64,000 nucleotides of DNA. Origin: Arenicola marina. Lineage: Eukaryota > Annelida > Polychaeta > Arenicolidae. Position numbers and translations under genes: made by a program. The notes under the pieces are model-generated. The model saw only the letters and a list, made by a program, of their open reading frames with translations. It did not search any database and was not told where the DNA came from. Below, piece by piece: positions 1 to 12,218 of this stretch. The stretch's first letter is position 1, and each line of letters begins with the position of its first letter. The stretch spans positions 49,159,670 to 49,223,669 of the forward strand of contig OZ025248.1 of the NCBI GenBank assembly GCA_964019135.1, read 5' to 3'.

Positions 1-740
1 GCGGCCCTGGTGGACCGCATTATGGCGTAGCCCTGGTGGACCGCATTATGGCGCAGCCCTGGTGGACCGCATTATGGCGTAGCCCTGGTGGACCTCATTA
101 TGGCGCAGCCCTGGCGGACCGCATTATGGCGCAGCCCTGGCAGACCGCATTATGGCGCAGCCCTGGTGGACCGCATTATGGCGCAGACCTGGTGGACCGC
201 ATTACGGCGCAGACCTGGCGGACCGTATTATGGCGCAGACCCGGCGGACCGCATTATGGCGCAGCCCTGGTGGACCGCATTATGGCGCAGCCCTGGCGGA
301 CCGCATTATGGCGCATCCCTGGCGGACCGCATTATGGCGCAGCCCTGGTGGACCGCATTATGGCGCAACCCTGGCGGACCTCATTTTGGCGCAGATCTGG
401 CGGACCGCATTATGGCGCAGACCTGGCGGACCGCATTATGGCGCAGCCCTGGCGGACCGCATTATGGCGCAGACCTGGTGGACCGCATTATGGCGCAGCC
501 CTGGTGGACCGCATTATGGCGCAGACCTGGTGGACCGCATTATGGCGCAGCCCTGGCGGACCGCATTATGGCGCAGCCCTGGTGGACCGCATTATGGCGT
601 AGCTCTGGTGGACCGCATTATGGCGCGGCCCTGGCGGACCGCATTATGGCGCGGCCCTGGCGGACCGCATTATGGCGCAGCCCCGGTGGACCGCATTATG
701 GCGCCGCCCTGGCGGACCGCATTATGGCGCGGACCTGGCA
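1..740. repeat. 26-bp minisatellite, about 28 units
   Basis: Tandem units of GCGCAGCCCTGGYGGACCGC plus ATTATG. Variation is mainly GGTGG/GGCGG, CAGCCC/CAGACC and CGCAG/CGCGG. The array runs off the left edge. Its three forward frames are open because the period is 26 bp and lacks stops; the predicted proteins are artefacts. It is followed at 739-800 by a unique segment that recurs after the second array at 2626-2690. Confidence 0.95.
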
Positions 741-1495
741 ATATCACAAACTGGCCAAACACACAGAACACAACACCTACATAAAAACAAAGAAAACGCA
801 AATGCAGATTGATTTGATCGGGCCAACACCGCCCGTCTAGGTGGAGTAAAAGTCTCCAGTATTTACCGGAACGGGTCACAAACCACAGCAAACGGTTCGC
901 CTCCATCTTAGTAGCCTATAAAATAGGAGTGCATTATGGCGCGGCCCCATGGACATCACAAAGTGGCCACACACAACACAGAACGCAAGACATAGAACAA
1001 AACGCATACACTAACACTACAAAAAAAATACGAACCCGCAGGGACTATTACATAGACCTAACCAGCCGCCTCAGGTGCTACTGACCACTCGGCATCAATG
1101 ACGCAAACCTTCCTTTTTTTCTACACATGCTTAAGGTTCATTCAGGCTTTAAATACACATATTATAATTATGTTTCTCCTCGTTTCCCCCGATTGTTATC
1201 TATATACAGGCACTGTTACAAGAGCTTCAACTAACGTTGCTTAACATACAATGCGAGTGGACCAAATATTGTAAGATTTTCTAGAGCGATTCCCCAAACC
1301 TTCCCCTTTTCAAACTCTTGTACCGGCGCCAGGGACCGGGAACTTAGCGAGGATGTCAGGAAAACACCGCGCCAATGGGTGACCACGTGTTGGGGCCCAT
1401 AGAAATAAAAAAAAAAAGACCTCCAATACATTCGGAAAACAAAGTACATGCAATATGGGTCAAAATGTACATGCAAACCATTTTCCCTTTTCCAC
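741..1495. other. Non-coding stretch with repeat flank copies
   Basis: Two copies of the array flank lie here: 741-800 and about 920-1000. The second is preceded by a single 26-bp-like unit (GCATTATGGCGCGGCCC). Nothing else recognised. Confidence 0.5.
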
Positions 1496-1705
1496 CTTTT
1501 TTTAGATAGTTTTTCACATTTTCCTTTTCCTTTTTTCTTTTCACTTTCTTTTTGTTGTTTTTCAATTTTCTTTTTTTTCCGTTTTTTTTTCATTTTTTTT
1601 TCTTTTGTTTTTCATTTCTTTAATTTTTTTTGTTACTTTCTTATTGTTCTATTTTTTTCAATTTTTTTTTTCATTTTTTTTTTTTTTTTTTTCTTTATAT
1701 GTCTT
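1496..1705. repeat. Poly-T/TTC low-complexity tract
   Basis: About 200 bp of almost pure T with scattered C, ending near CTTACTTTCCAGCAG. A second T-rich tract at 2757-2815 ends with the same CTTACTTTCCAGCAG, so the tract and its edge belong to a repeated unit. Confidence 0.85.
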
Positions 1706-1854
1706 TTTCTTACTTTCCAGCAGATGGATATCAAAGCATATTCATTTATGCACTTTCACACCGACTACTTATCTTGAGATACAAGTTCTTATTTATAAGC
1801 TTATGACAGTTGCAGACTATTATTATAAACACAAAATGTATTTAAAAAAAAGAG

Positions 1855-2465
1855 AAAACTCAATCCCAGCCCGACTAAACAATGCCAAACCTACCCAGCC
1901 AAACTAAACCCACTTACCATCAAGTCCCATCCCAATCCACGTCAAGACCCAACCCGATCCACGTCAAGACCCAACCCAGTTATTAATACTGAATACATTT
2001 AACCCAGCCGAACCCAATCTCAAAACCAAATCTCAACCTTACAAACCGCAACCTAACCAAACCAACCCAAACACAAGCCAAAACATACCAATCAACCCAA
2101 AACTGAACCCCAACCCAATCTAAAGCTAAACCTCAACCTATAAACGGTTATCATTTGACGCGTAACATTTCTCTTTAAATTTGAAGGCAGGAGAGTCCAG
2201 ACTGCCAATCCCAACCCGACTAAACAATGCCAAACCTACCCAGCCAAACTAAACTCAGTTAACATAAAGACTCAACCCAGTTATCAATACCGAACACATT
2301 TAGCCCCAGCCTAACCCAACCTCAACCCCAAATCTCAACCTTATAAACCGCAACCTAACCAAACCAACCCATCTTAAACACAAGCTAATCCCAAAACATC
2401 CAATCTAACCCAAAGCTGAACCAACCCAATCTATAAACGGTTATCATTGGACGCGTAACATTTGT
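1855..2465. repeat. Duplicated A/C-rich block, two copies
   Basis: Copy 1 spans about 1855-2190 and copy 2 about 2200-2465. Both start near CAATCCCARCCCGACTAAAC and end near AAACGGTTATCATTKGACGC then GTAACATTT. Inside is a loose AACCCA-type short repeat. Copy 2 leads straight into the second 26-bp array. Confidence 0.8.
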
Positions 2466-2472
2466 CTTTGCA

Positions 2473-2625
2473 TTATGGCGCGGCCCTGGCGGACCGCATT
2501 ATGGCGCGGCCCTGGCGGACCGCATTATGGCGCGGCCCTGGCGGACCGCATTATGGCGCGGCCCTGGTGGACCGCATTATGGCGCGGCCCTGGTGGACCG
2601 CATTATGACGCGGCCCTGGCGATAT
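2473..2625. repeat. Second 26-bp minisatellite array, 6 units
   Basis: Same unit as at 1-740, mostly in the GCGCGGCCCTGG form. It is followed by ATATCACAAAGTGGCCACAC and a 60-bp flank nearly identical to the one after the first array. Confidence 0.92.
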
Positions 2626-2699
2626 CACAAAGTGGCCACACAAAAAACAGAACACAACACCTACATAAAAACAAAGATCACGCCCAAAAAATAAAACGT

Positions 2700-5600
2700 A
2701 CAATTGTTACCTTTGTCTAAGCCCATAGGCCACCTTCTTGAGAGAAGTGACCTTTTCTTGATTTTTTTTTTCAAGTTTTTTTTCCATTTTTCTTTTCTTT
2801 TGTATTATTATTTTCTTACTTTCCAGCAGAGGGATAACCAATGACAACCAATACGCTGGACGCTAATCTTGCGACCACGCACCCATTCCTTTCTGCTTAT
2901 TATCCTTTTTTTTTTTATTTGAATCCTAGTTTTTTGGCATATGTTTCTTTTTTAAATATAAAATCAGTTTTCCTTTTTTTTAAATCTTGTTTGTAGAAAT
3001 AATATGTCTTGATCCAAGTGCAAATCCTGCCATTAAAGCATGAAAAAGTGCAATCTTGGGATCGACCAAGTTGATTCACATGTTCCGCGATCAACCATTG
3101 CGAACAGAATGCAGTCTCTTGATGACTTCCAAGGATCCTTCGGGATTTATCGGCCTTGTCTCAACGAGACCTTCTCTGATAATGTAGATAAGTCACGATA
3201 CCTGCTCAACAGTTATGAGGTGTTGATGATCAAGACGAAGATGGCATCTGAAGAACGAAGGTTCCATGATGATGGAAACCTAGCAGCAGCACCCGAATAT
3301 CTTGCGTAGGATTGAAAGGAAGTTATGTTCACTAGTCTTCTTGGTCCGGTTTGCATTCCACTCGCCGAAACCCTGGAAAAATAACTCCATTAGGACAAGG
3401 AGCCAAACGGTTGCCACCCACGATGTGTTTTGCGACAAGATTCAAACTATATCAATATATAATATGGTGACACTGCTCTCAACTCTCTACAAAATCCAAC
3501 AACTAAATCATACAGTGTTTTTTATATTAAAGAAACCAAATTAAAATTTGTAAATGGGGACCTGGCATGTGGTTAGTGTCGCACAATATTTAAAAAGGTA
3601 TCAACAACCGAATCACATTCTCTGGACATAAGAAAAACATTCTGCGGTGTGTGACGGCTTACCCATTGTTGTTGCAGTTGTCAGTCTTCTTGTACCAACG
3701 TGGGTATCTAGTATTCTGGGTGAAAGTAAGAGATGATTTTCATGAGTTAATTGACATTGCTTGATGAACCCCTGGAATATAGTTTCACATTAGAAATATA
3801 TACAACAGGAAAAGTAACAGATTTAATATGTGCTGGAAGTATATTAAGCGATGCATCAAGCACCTCAAGTAAGTTACAAAACTTTACAATCTAAACACTT
3901 CTTTCCATGGCCACGAGAGCACTATCAGTTACTAACAATAATTCAGAACCATTTCAGTTCAATAACAGCTACTCTGTTATACCGATATCTAGCTGTAATT
4001 ATACCTTTTTTTTCCTTTCTGACTTCAGTCCACTTTCTTCTATATGTGGAAAATACTTTTCACTTTTCCCAGTGTAGATGGGACCCTGTGTTACTCAGTA
4101 ACTATCACGGGCACAAATGATGGCCCAGATACCCGATGTGTAGTGATGGATTGTCGCAGGGCTATTCAGGAGCCCTATATGTATAAACTGGAGCAGCCCT
4201 GAGTTTGGGAAAGCAAATGTGAACAGGAAAAATGCAAGAGGGGCTACACTGGTAGCGGCTACCATGAGTCGAGATATACATGGGGATATACAAGGGTCTA
4301 TATAGATCTATATTACTGTTAGTAATAACAAAATCCTGGGCCTATGTCGTTGATTCTCCGAAACCAAATATTATAGAGAATTTAAAGCCAATGTGAATGT
4401 TCCCTCTATGCATATAACATTGATACGCCACCTGGCGACCGCATGTTTAAAACAATGCCCTCTCCCAGCAGAGGTCGATCGTTCTTCATGATAGCATACG
4501 CGGAACTACTCCTGTAATGAAAATATCAAATTCATACCCCAAATATATCAATGTGCAAGAATTGCTACGTTTGATAGGTGATATATGAAATAGCATAACC
4601 AAATGCAACTTACATACCTGATTTAAGAATCGATAGTTTTTGGAGTAGTTATCGATGCAGTACGTAGTCCAAAGCCGGCCCACGCCCAATCGGCCTCGAT
4701 GTAGCCATCGCTACATGATACGCCACTGCAATAGCTGCAATTAATATTCCATAACTTAAGTTTATAACAGGCTGGCCGTTGGACTGCCGTAAATATAAAG
4801 ACAAAAGCAATTGATGAAAAAGACTTTATCAACGATCACATAGTGACGTACTTAGTTTAGCAACGACTGCCTGGATCGACGGTCAGCAGGGTCAAAATGA
4901 AGAATTTGTTGTCGAGCGTTGAGTTGTTACTGCCCGGTCCTTATATAGCCACTTAAGAAGCGGTCGTCACATCAACTGATCTGAGCGCTGGTCTGCTGTT
5001 ACTATCGTTTGATGACTTAGCTTCTAGGTTTCGGGTAATCCACGGCCGTCATAGGCCCAGAATTTTGTTATTATTAATACATTGCTGTCTCTACCCCCCC
5101 CCCCCCACTGGCTCGTGCATGGCTCGTACATAGGCCTATATGGAAAGGGGTCTACTGAATTCCGTTTGTATGATTATGATTACAGCTGGATAGCGGCAGG
5201 GTATCTGTACTGGAAAATGATAGTCTGCGTGTTGGTGTCAGACTGTAGTAACATTTTCCAGGGGTCCATGAACACTATAACGTGTGTGTGTGTATGTTGG
5301 GGGTGGGGGGGTATACAAGGAGCCCTTGGGAAGCCAGGATATACATGTGGACCCCCCTCTTATGTAATGTCCCCCTACCCCCCCCCCCCCCCCTGCTGCG
5401 GTGTATCATGGGAGCCTACAGAGCGCCACCGAGCGGGAAACTTTATATGGCTGCATATCTTTTCGCTTTTCACCCCAAACCAATTGCAGCACCCCCAAAT
5501 GCGAATGAAAGGATTGGTATTGGGCAAACAGCTCGCATGACAGGGGATTAGCAGGCCACGGCTGGCGAGGGGGCGGGGGAGGGGAGGGGAGGGGCCGGAG

Positions 5601-7508
5601 CCGGAGCCGGGAGTGTTAACGCTCCAATGCTGTTGAGTTGTTCTCGGTTTGTCAGCGGGACTACCAACCGACAACAACAACAGTGGGGGGGTGTTGTGGG
5701 GTGGGGGGTGGGGGGGGGGTCGACCGCGATCGACCGCCTCAATGAGAGTAGTCCCGCATCCTAATATTAAACTCTGGACGACGAATATTCTGAAATACGC
5801 AGGGATAACCCGTTAGTATCTATGCATAATCACTATCTTTTATTTATCAATATTTTACACCATTTAGAGTATGTTGCTATTTCCAAATTATAGTTAATTG
5901 TGTAGTGGATATGCTCGCAACAAATTGTTCGCGGTGGTCGATCGTGCTCTGCAACTCAACCCTGAAGTCCGATGGGTTCTTTTTCTGGGGACATTGTATC
6001 TGAGCTCTATTTGAAATTTACCCAATGATGTCAGAAGGCTGACAGGTAAGCTTTGATGCAATGTTTATGTATTTGTTGTGAAGGGCGTGTATTGGACTCA
6101 TGGTTGGGTACTTTTTGTTGAGTTCAAGCCGGTGAGTAGAGGGAACCTAAGCCTTAATGTAGATGCACATGCATGCCTTTGTAATCCTCTTTGACGGCAC
6201 TTTCCTCGCTCCCAGAATTTAAATCGGTATGTGTGAAAATGAGTGGAAAGTATAATTAACCTGCTAATATTTGGCGCGTTATAACTCAGGAATGTAAGAG
6301 AGTAAACACATATTAATAATATAGGCTAAAATTGTTTCGACGTGGCACCAACTATTTTTACTTGGAGACATAAATAATGAGTAGTAAGAAACAACCGGTC
6401 GATTCGTAGTTTCGCTAGTAAGCAGCCCGCTTGGGTCCCGATCAAATCAACAAAGCTTCGACGGGTTTACAACTTATGAGGTAATCGAAAGAGTTGTTTC
6501 CGAAAACCGACGCCTTCAATATCAGGGAACTAAATTTGGCGACAGAGCCAAAAGAGCATTTGCCGATCCTGACACAGACGCATACGGCAGAGGGCGTTCC
6601 GCTTTAGCCATTTTCGTCATATGAGGAACGAGCTCCCTGTGCTGGTAGAGGTATAGACGCTTATGTCTGGGAAACGAGTATGAAACAGTAAGAATTTTGA
6701 ACTTACTGATTTCAAACTAATCGCCGACCTATTTTCGCTTCACAGCATCAATAGGAATGCAACAGTTTAAATAGTTACCTCTGGCTTGCTGAGCCCCAAT
6801 CTGATCAAACGCATTCTAATAACTCGTACGTCCCTTACGCGGTGGAGCCAACCCGACCGCTCACCGAGTTTCTGAGATCGGGGCTTGTAGAATTGGAGAC
6901 GAGCGACAGACCGACGAATGAGCAAGCGACCGGCTATAATAGCAAGCGATGCGATTGTCTAAACCAGAAATTTACACGTTTTATTAACAAAATCTTACCT
7001 TCATTTCATCGAATCTGTTCTTAAACAGAATAATTTGGTGCAGCTTGTGAGAACTATTTCCTCTCGCGGATAGGTGATACCCGGTGATTATGACTTCGTT
7101 AATCAAACTGTAAGTAGTTCGGAAGAGCGCGGAGGAAGCGGTGGTAGTATGATTTGAATTTTATGTTTAACTTAGCCGTGACTATCGGTGACACTATCTG
7201 GCAATGCCTATATTATACCTGCTTGTAAATAACAAATACTTATCTTGCTGACGTATGGACAGTTTTCACATTTGGGCGTGGAACCAGCCAGCCCAATTCT
7301 AGGAGACCCCATCTGGGGTTCTCGATTAGTGAAGTGCTGACACCTAGTGGGGTCTCTTGGAGACAGTAGTGATCTTATATTACGACATCTGCGGATTACA
7401 TTTACCTCAAGCAATCGCCTCCATCGGTTATTGTGCAGTTTTTTTGTTTTGATTCGGAGAATTGCAATGATGGCATTGCTACTATTGCCACTTTACTCTC
7501 CACCTCTC
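2700..7508. other. No recognised gene
   Basis: About 4.8 kb with T-rich tracts (2757-2990) and long C or G runs (5094-5106, 5379-5393, 5690-5720). An 89-codon frame at 3040-3309 (+) has ordinary composition but no recognised domain. No splice-supported coding exon seen. Confidence 0.4.
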
Positions 7509-7560
7509 ATTAAAGAGAAAGCCATGACCAGGGATTTTTTTATTGAAACTATGAAACCAG
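7509..7560 (+). repeat. Dispersed repeat, copy 1
   Basis: Shares TTAAAG-GAAAGCC-GACCAG and TTTATTGAAACTATGAAACC with 33942-34000. Same orientation, about 50 bp, small indels. Family not known. Confidence 0.7.
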
Positions 7561-8582
7561 TGGAGTTCATCCCCAGAATTAGGACATATTTTGTATGAGT
7601 CTGATAACGGAGTAATCATAGATTGAACGCTGACCACTGAACCAGTCATAGAGGTAGCGCCTTGCTTCTGATGATGACGTCACGGTAGCAGTCTGATATT
7701 CCCACCTCGCCAGCCCGCTGTTGTATCCCGTCACCAAGCCGCAATTATTTGACTCCTGAGTTCAAAAACAATTTATCGGCTGTCAATCGTATTAGCTGCC
7801 AGTGCTAAAGGATATATGTATGATGTTATCACAATTGAGCGTATGGACTGGTTCGTGTAACGTGAGAACAAAGGCGGGGGGGGGGGGGGTATTTCCCTTC
7901 CTCGGGAATGGGCTTTTAATTTCAACGTGAACTGGAAATGCGGCATATAATTCTTCGTGAACTGGGAATGGGGTATTAGCCGACCGTCGGGATCAAGGAT
8001 TTGCTTTATTCGTGAACTGGGGATTTTAATATTAAATAATCGAGAATCGGGAAATCGCTCATTTCTATTATGTATCAGCCCTTCCTATGTTTATTGGGAG
8101 TTATCCCTTTTAATTCTTCGTGATCTGGGTACACGACCCCCGTTGCCCCCTCCCCCCTCCCCCCCCCCCCCCCCAACAAAAATCTTCGCGACGCTACCAT
8201 TTACCTATAGGCCTACATATCACAAGTGAAACTGTGTGACCTCTCAACCGGTGACTATCCCGAACTGATAGCATCCCACTACTGGTCGGGGGGGGGGGGG
8301 GGGGCTCTGTTATACAACTCTCGCGGGTGTGTTCCGCGGGTGCCGCTTGATGCCTGAGGAAGCGGACGTCTATGATGGAAAAGATGCCCCTATATAACGG
8401 ATATTTGACAACTTGCGAATGGGGGGGGGGGGGGGGGGGCTCTGAAAATGTGGATTCATAGAGCGGGTTGCCACGACTATTCCGACTATTGTGGAATGTG
8501 CTCGTAATGGATTCAAATTGTCAGAAACAGTTATTTCTTGTTAACTAGTTGTTACGATGATGACCTGACAGACTTAATAGTG
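7561..8582. other. No gene; homopolymer G/C tracts
   Basis: Runs of C or G of 14 or more bases near 7875, 8158, 8288 and 8419. Short imperfect repeats of GTGAACTGGG/GAATGGGG at 7900-8060. No coding exon recognised. Confidence 0.5.
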
Positions 8583-8646
8583 ACCACTGACGGCAGTGGT
8601 CTTTTTTCAGATAAGGCACAAGAGAAAGGCTCTTGTGCCTTATCTG
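8583..8646. other. Two adjacent perfect hairpins
   Basis: 8583-8600 is a 7-bp perfect stem (ACCACTG/CAGTGGT) with a 4-base loop, followed by a T-run. 8608-8646 is a 17-bp perfect stem (CAGATAAGGCACAAGAG and its complement) with loop AAAGG. Too short for a typical pre-miRNA. Role unknown; could be a very small MITE. Confidence 0.75.
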
Positions 8647-8649
8647 TTT

Positions 8650-9540
8650 TATAAAAGTATTCGTTTTATAGGGGTATCTGTTTTGATGAAAAATATCCGT
8701 TCTCTATAGGTATCCTGCGAAGCGTTTGGCACGAAGAAATGTTTCGCGGGAAAGGACCATTGTAGGCATCAGGCCGAGCAGTATAGTACAGTAAACATCT
8801 TGGTTATCTATCTCTTCGGCACAGTGTATAAGCCAGCCTTTCCATCGGTAGGACCCTGTTGTCGCTATTGCACTCGAACGCGCTCCTTGAGTAACGTACC
8901 CCCTTTTAATGTAGGTGTTGTTGTGGCCTGTGGGGTGGACGTATATCCCTATCCACCGTACCTTTCTACCCTTCAATCTCGACTTCTTGTTGCGTACTTT
9001 TAAAACCCTTAACTCAAAATTAGGTGACAAGCCTTGGTTCGTTCCGTAAACTGACCTGGGCTTACTTTGTATATAATACATATATATATATATTTGATCC
9101 CGGGCGCGTATGAGGGGGATAGTGGGGATTGCATCCTTGGTGCATGCGAGAGCCATGGGAGTTTGATGGAGTTGGATGTCCCCGGGTGTGTGAAGGATAT
9201 AGGGGCAGGGGCGTTTTTTCGACATATGTCCCAATGATGCACTTTCGAATTTTTTAAATTTTTTATAGTTCTCAGAAACGGTTTCGTGTAAGTTTGTAAC
9301 TTCACTTCATTTATTACAATCAAGACTTCCGTCGTGTATCAGATAATGTTAACATACTACAATGCGGTTGTCAGTAGTTGCCGATTTCGCATGACGTGTC
9401 TACAGGCCTGTCGGTTCTTGCAGTCAATGTACAATACGACTAGCCAACTATCCTTTCCACTGCAATGTTGGCGCTGTTTCAACAGTTCGATTGCCAGCTT
9501 TTCGTCTGCGCTCAGACTGCGATTGTTCCTGCAGAACATC
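8650..9540. other. No recognised gene
   Basis: A 176-codon minus frame (9234-8704) has no recognised domain and includes a TATATA tract. I see no splice or homology support. Confidence 0.4.
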
Positions 9541-9544
9541 CTTG

Positions 9545-9597
9545 ATTTTCATTATCCGCCCTCGGCCTCTACGCCGCCTCGGGCGGATAATGAAAAT
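9545..9597. repeat. Short palindrome, 22-bp arms
   Basis: Arms 9545-9566 and 9576-9597 (ATTTTCATTATCCGCCC...), 20 of 22 paired, 9-base loop. GGATAATGCATG recurs nearby at 9734 and 9919. Likely a foldback or MITE remnant. Confidence 0.65.
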
Positions 9598-10138
9598 TGG
9601 CGGGCTGCTACAGCTTGATGTCGGGCCAATAAAATTGCCTAACGCCCCGCTAACTCGCGCTATTGTTATATTAACCCTATTAACCCTTAATAGCAACCTT
9701 ACACCCGTAACACCGTAACGTTCATAGCTCTCTGGATAATGCATGAATTTTTATGCTATTACATTACACTGTAGAACCCGACCTAGCCTTATATCCCCGT
9801 ATTAAGGCCGGAGACATATACCGCTGGGCTTGGCTACATTTCACTACTGCAAATGGCGGCTCCGGCTCTGACGAGTGGCTCCGGCCTGCCCACATTTCAT
9901 ATTGCTCAAATGTCTCAGGATAATGCATGGATTTTCACCAAATAATGTATATTCATCAGGCAACACATACTGTCTTCCTCTGTCATGTCGGGCCAATATG
10001 TAGTCGCATTTTTAAAAGGCTAATACACCTCTGTTTACGCGTTTTGACAGTTTTATTTTTGTACGGCTTTCGCATTACAAGTGGTGCACAGTATATTCGT
10101 GTAGTTCAGATTCCTAATAATTGCGTTCAATTGCAATA

Positions 10139-11122
10139 GACCGGTCCACACTCCGACACTAAGCTCCGCCCACGCTTGAGTCCTTTTTCGTTAGTCGGGA
10201 ATATGAAAGTGACAATCATAGCTTATACACTGAATAATACCTGCGTAGAATAAATCCCACTAGTACTTTTGAGTAAATATCAAGTGTGATCTTTGCATTA
10301 CTACATTTGTGGTCTGGCCCCGGCTGCAGTACATACTCTAAGTGCTCACTGATCATGGCAGAGGAAACATAAGCGTGGGTCTCGTGGTAAACGAAATGCC
10401 GCGAGATCCACAATAGACCGATCCAGGCTGTCAATCATTCACTGACGTTACTGTTGCTTTAGGTTACACACCAATAGAAACCATCCCCATGATAAGTAAT
10501 GGAAAAACCCACATTTTCAACCCCATGCCAGAGAAAGATCGGTACCCATGTTTGACTATGTAGTGATAGAAAATTATAGAGCAAGTATCCAACTTTATTT
10601 TAAAAACAAGCAGCACATAGGTTGACGTGGGATATTTTTTGCTACAGCCCATAGTATGACCCCCCCCCCCAACCTTCCCTAACGCAACCCGCCGAAAATT
10701 ATAGACCCTGCGAATCAGCATGTGGAAAGGTCCACCAAACCACACACCCGTAACATCCGCATGCATGATTAAATACGTCACAGAATAATTAAACAGGCAT
10801 TATCCTGTCCAAACATTAGTAAAAGAAACAATACATGTATTTGCAAGGACAACAATTATTAGTAACCATATAACCCTGTGATAACCCGACCAATTGGTGT
10901 GTAACCTTAATCCAATCATGTGGTGAGAAAAACCTTTCCACGTGCGTCATGTCGGACAAACAAGTCGAACAAACAAAGCAGCATGACACTTCTTTGTTCG
11001 TTTCAGAGAAGGGTACTTCTCACTTGTACCTACCATCAGCTATGATTGTTTATTTTATACTCACGATTAAGGAAAAAGAACTCAAGCGTGGGCGGGGCTT
11101 AGTGTCGGAGCCTAGATCGGTC
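10139..11122. mobile_element. Non-autonomous DNA transposon (MITE) with TA target site
   Basis: The ends are inverted repeats of about 50 bp: GACCGGTCCACACTCCGACA on the left and the complement of GTGTCGGAGCCTAGATCGGT on the right, both continuing into AAGCYCCGCCCACGCTTGAG. TA flanks both sides (10137-10138, 11123-11124), as in the Tc1/mariner-pogo superfamily. A second TA-GACCGATCC end at about 10415 suggests a nested or composite structure. No transposase frame inside. A shorter relative is at 20609-20805. Confidence 0.75.
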
Positions 11123-11128
11123 TACTGT

Positions 11129-11328
11129 CAGGGGCGGATCTAGGAATTTGCGAAGAGTGGGGGGGATTCTCTCTGAAAACTTGCGACTGGGGGGGCTATA
11201 CCGGGCTGGGGTGGGGGGGCGGTGCTCCGAGAACCCGACTGTACTGTGTATGCTCTTTTCAAGGAGGGGGGGGGGGAGGGGGTTGCAACACCCCTAACCC
11301 CCCCCCCACCCTCCTTGATCCGCCCCTG
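11129..11328. mobile_element. 200-bp MITE with CAGGGGCGGATC ends
   Basis: The left end CAGGGGCGGATCTAGG is matched by the complement of CCTTGATCCGCCCCTG on the right. The interior is G- and C-run rich. It abuts the preceding MITE. A related left end occurs at 50328. No clear target duplication seen. Confidence 0.65.
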
Positions 11329-12216
11329 ATTATCTACATAAAGGAACATATCTATCCTGAAGGATCAATTGACAATAAGAAGCGTTCCATCGGGCAATTG
11401 TCTGGAAGATATCGTTTGACGGTAATTAAGTATATGTGTAACCGGAGTTAAATTGAAAGAATGAAGTACCTCGGAACTCCCCCAAACCCAGCAATGTAAG
11501 TACCCCCCGGGAGTGAGGTCACGCTTGGTCAGGCCTAATTATAGTGCCAGCAGGGATATCTTATACGTATGATAGCTCAGGAGGGTCTCGTATGGGCTAG
11601 CTTCAACTTAGCTTTGACCTAAGCAGTTGTGAGGCGGTTTTGATCATCCACATGCATACCAAAGAGTTTAGAACAATGGAGCTTTTTTTTTGGGTGGGGG
11701 GGGGGGGGTGAGAAAGGGGTTGGAGAGTGAGCAACAAAACAGCGCCCCTAGCGCCGAAGTTGTGAAATTCTCACACCCACAACTGGCTAATCGAGTACAT
11801 TTTCGCGGCGAGTGCCAACAGTTGCCTTGTAACACTGAATAGTGGTAGGTCTTGCTTCGAAAGTAGTTGTAAATGTTTCACAAATATTTGTAGAAGGCAG
11901 GCATGGGATTGATTTGGAGATTCAGCCATTACTTTTGCAAATACAAGGCGTTGAAGTGCGTGTTGACGCTTCGTAGCAGCCGTTGAGTCGTGCAACCTCC
12001 CACTCCCAGGCCTTCAGCATAGCCTTCTCCTATGGGCCTGACGCAAAAAAACCGTGGCCTGCCCCCGCCTACCAGCTTGGATCCGGTCTATGGATATTTA
12101 TGCCCACAAATGTACCTTTATGCCTTCTGATCTGGCGCCACAGACATCATACGAGTTTAAAAATGCGTTATAATTTTTCTATGCGTATTGCAGGCAGTGC
12201 CAGTCTGTATATATGT
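11329..12216. other. No recognised gene
   Basis: A poly-T/G tract at 11682-11708; no coding exon or repeat family recognised. Confidence 0.4.
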
Positions 12217-12218
12217 TA

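Noticed and set aside
1231..1777. Lys-rich or Phe-rich frames
   Set aside because: Read-through of a poly-T tract.
3040..3309. 89-codon plus frame after a T-rich, TTGTAG-ending stretch (possible exon)
   Set aside because: Composition is plausible for coding, but a stop lies just upstream in frame and I recognise no family; not enough support.
8583..8646. Rho-independent bacterial terminators
   Set aside because: The hairpin plus T-run looks alike, but the window is plainly eukaryotic with spliced genes.
8704..9234. 176-codon minus frame
   Set aside because: No recognisable domain, includes a TATATA tract, and no splice or homology support.
9672..9700. Telomere-like TTAACCC repeats
   Set aside because: Only two or three irregular copies; not a telomeric tract.
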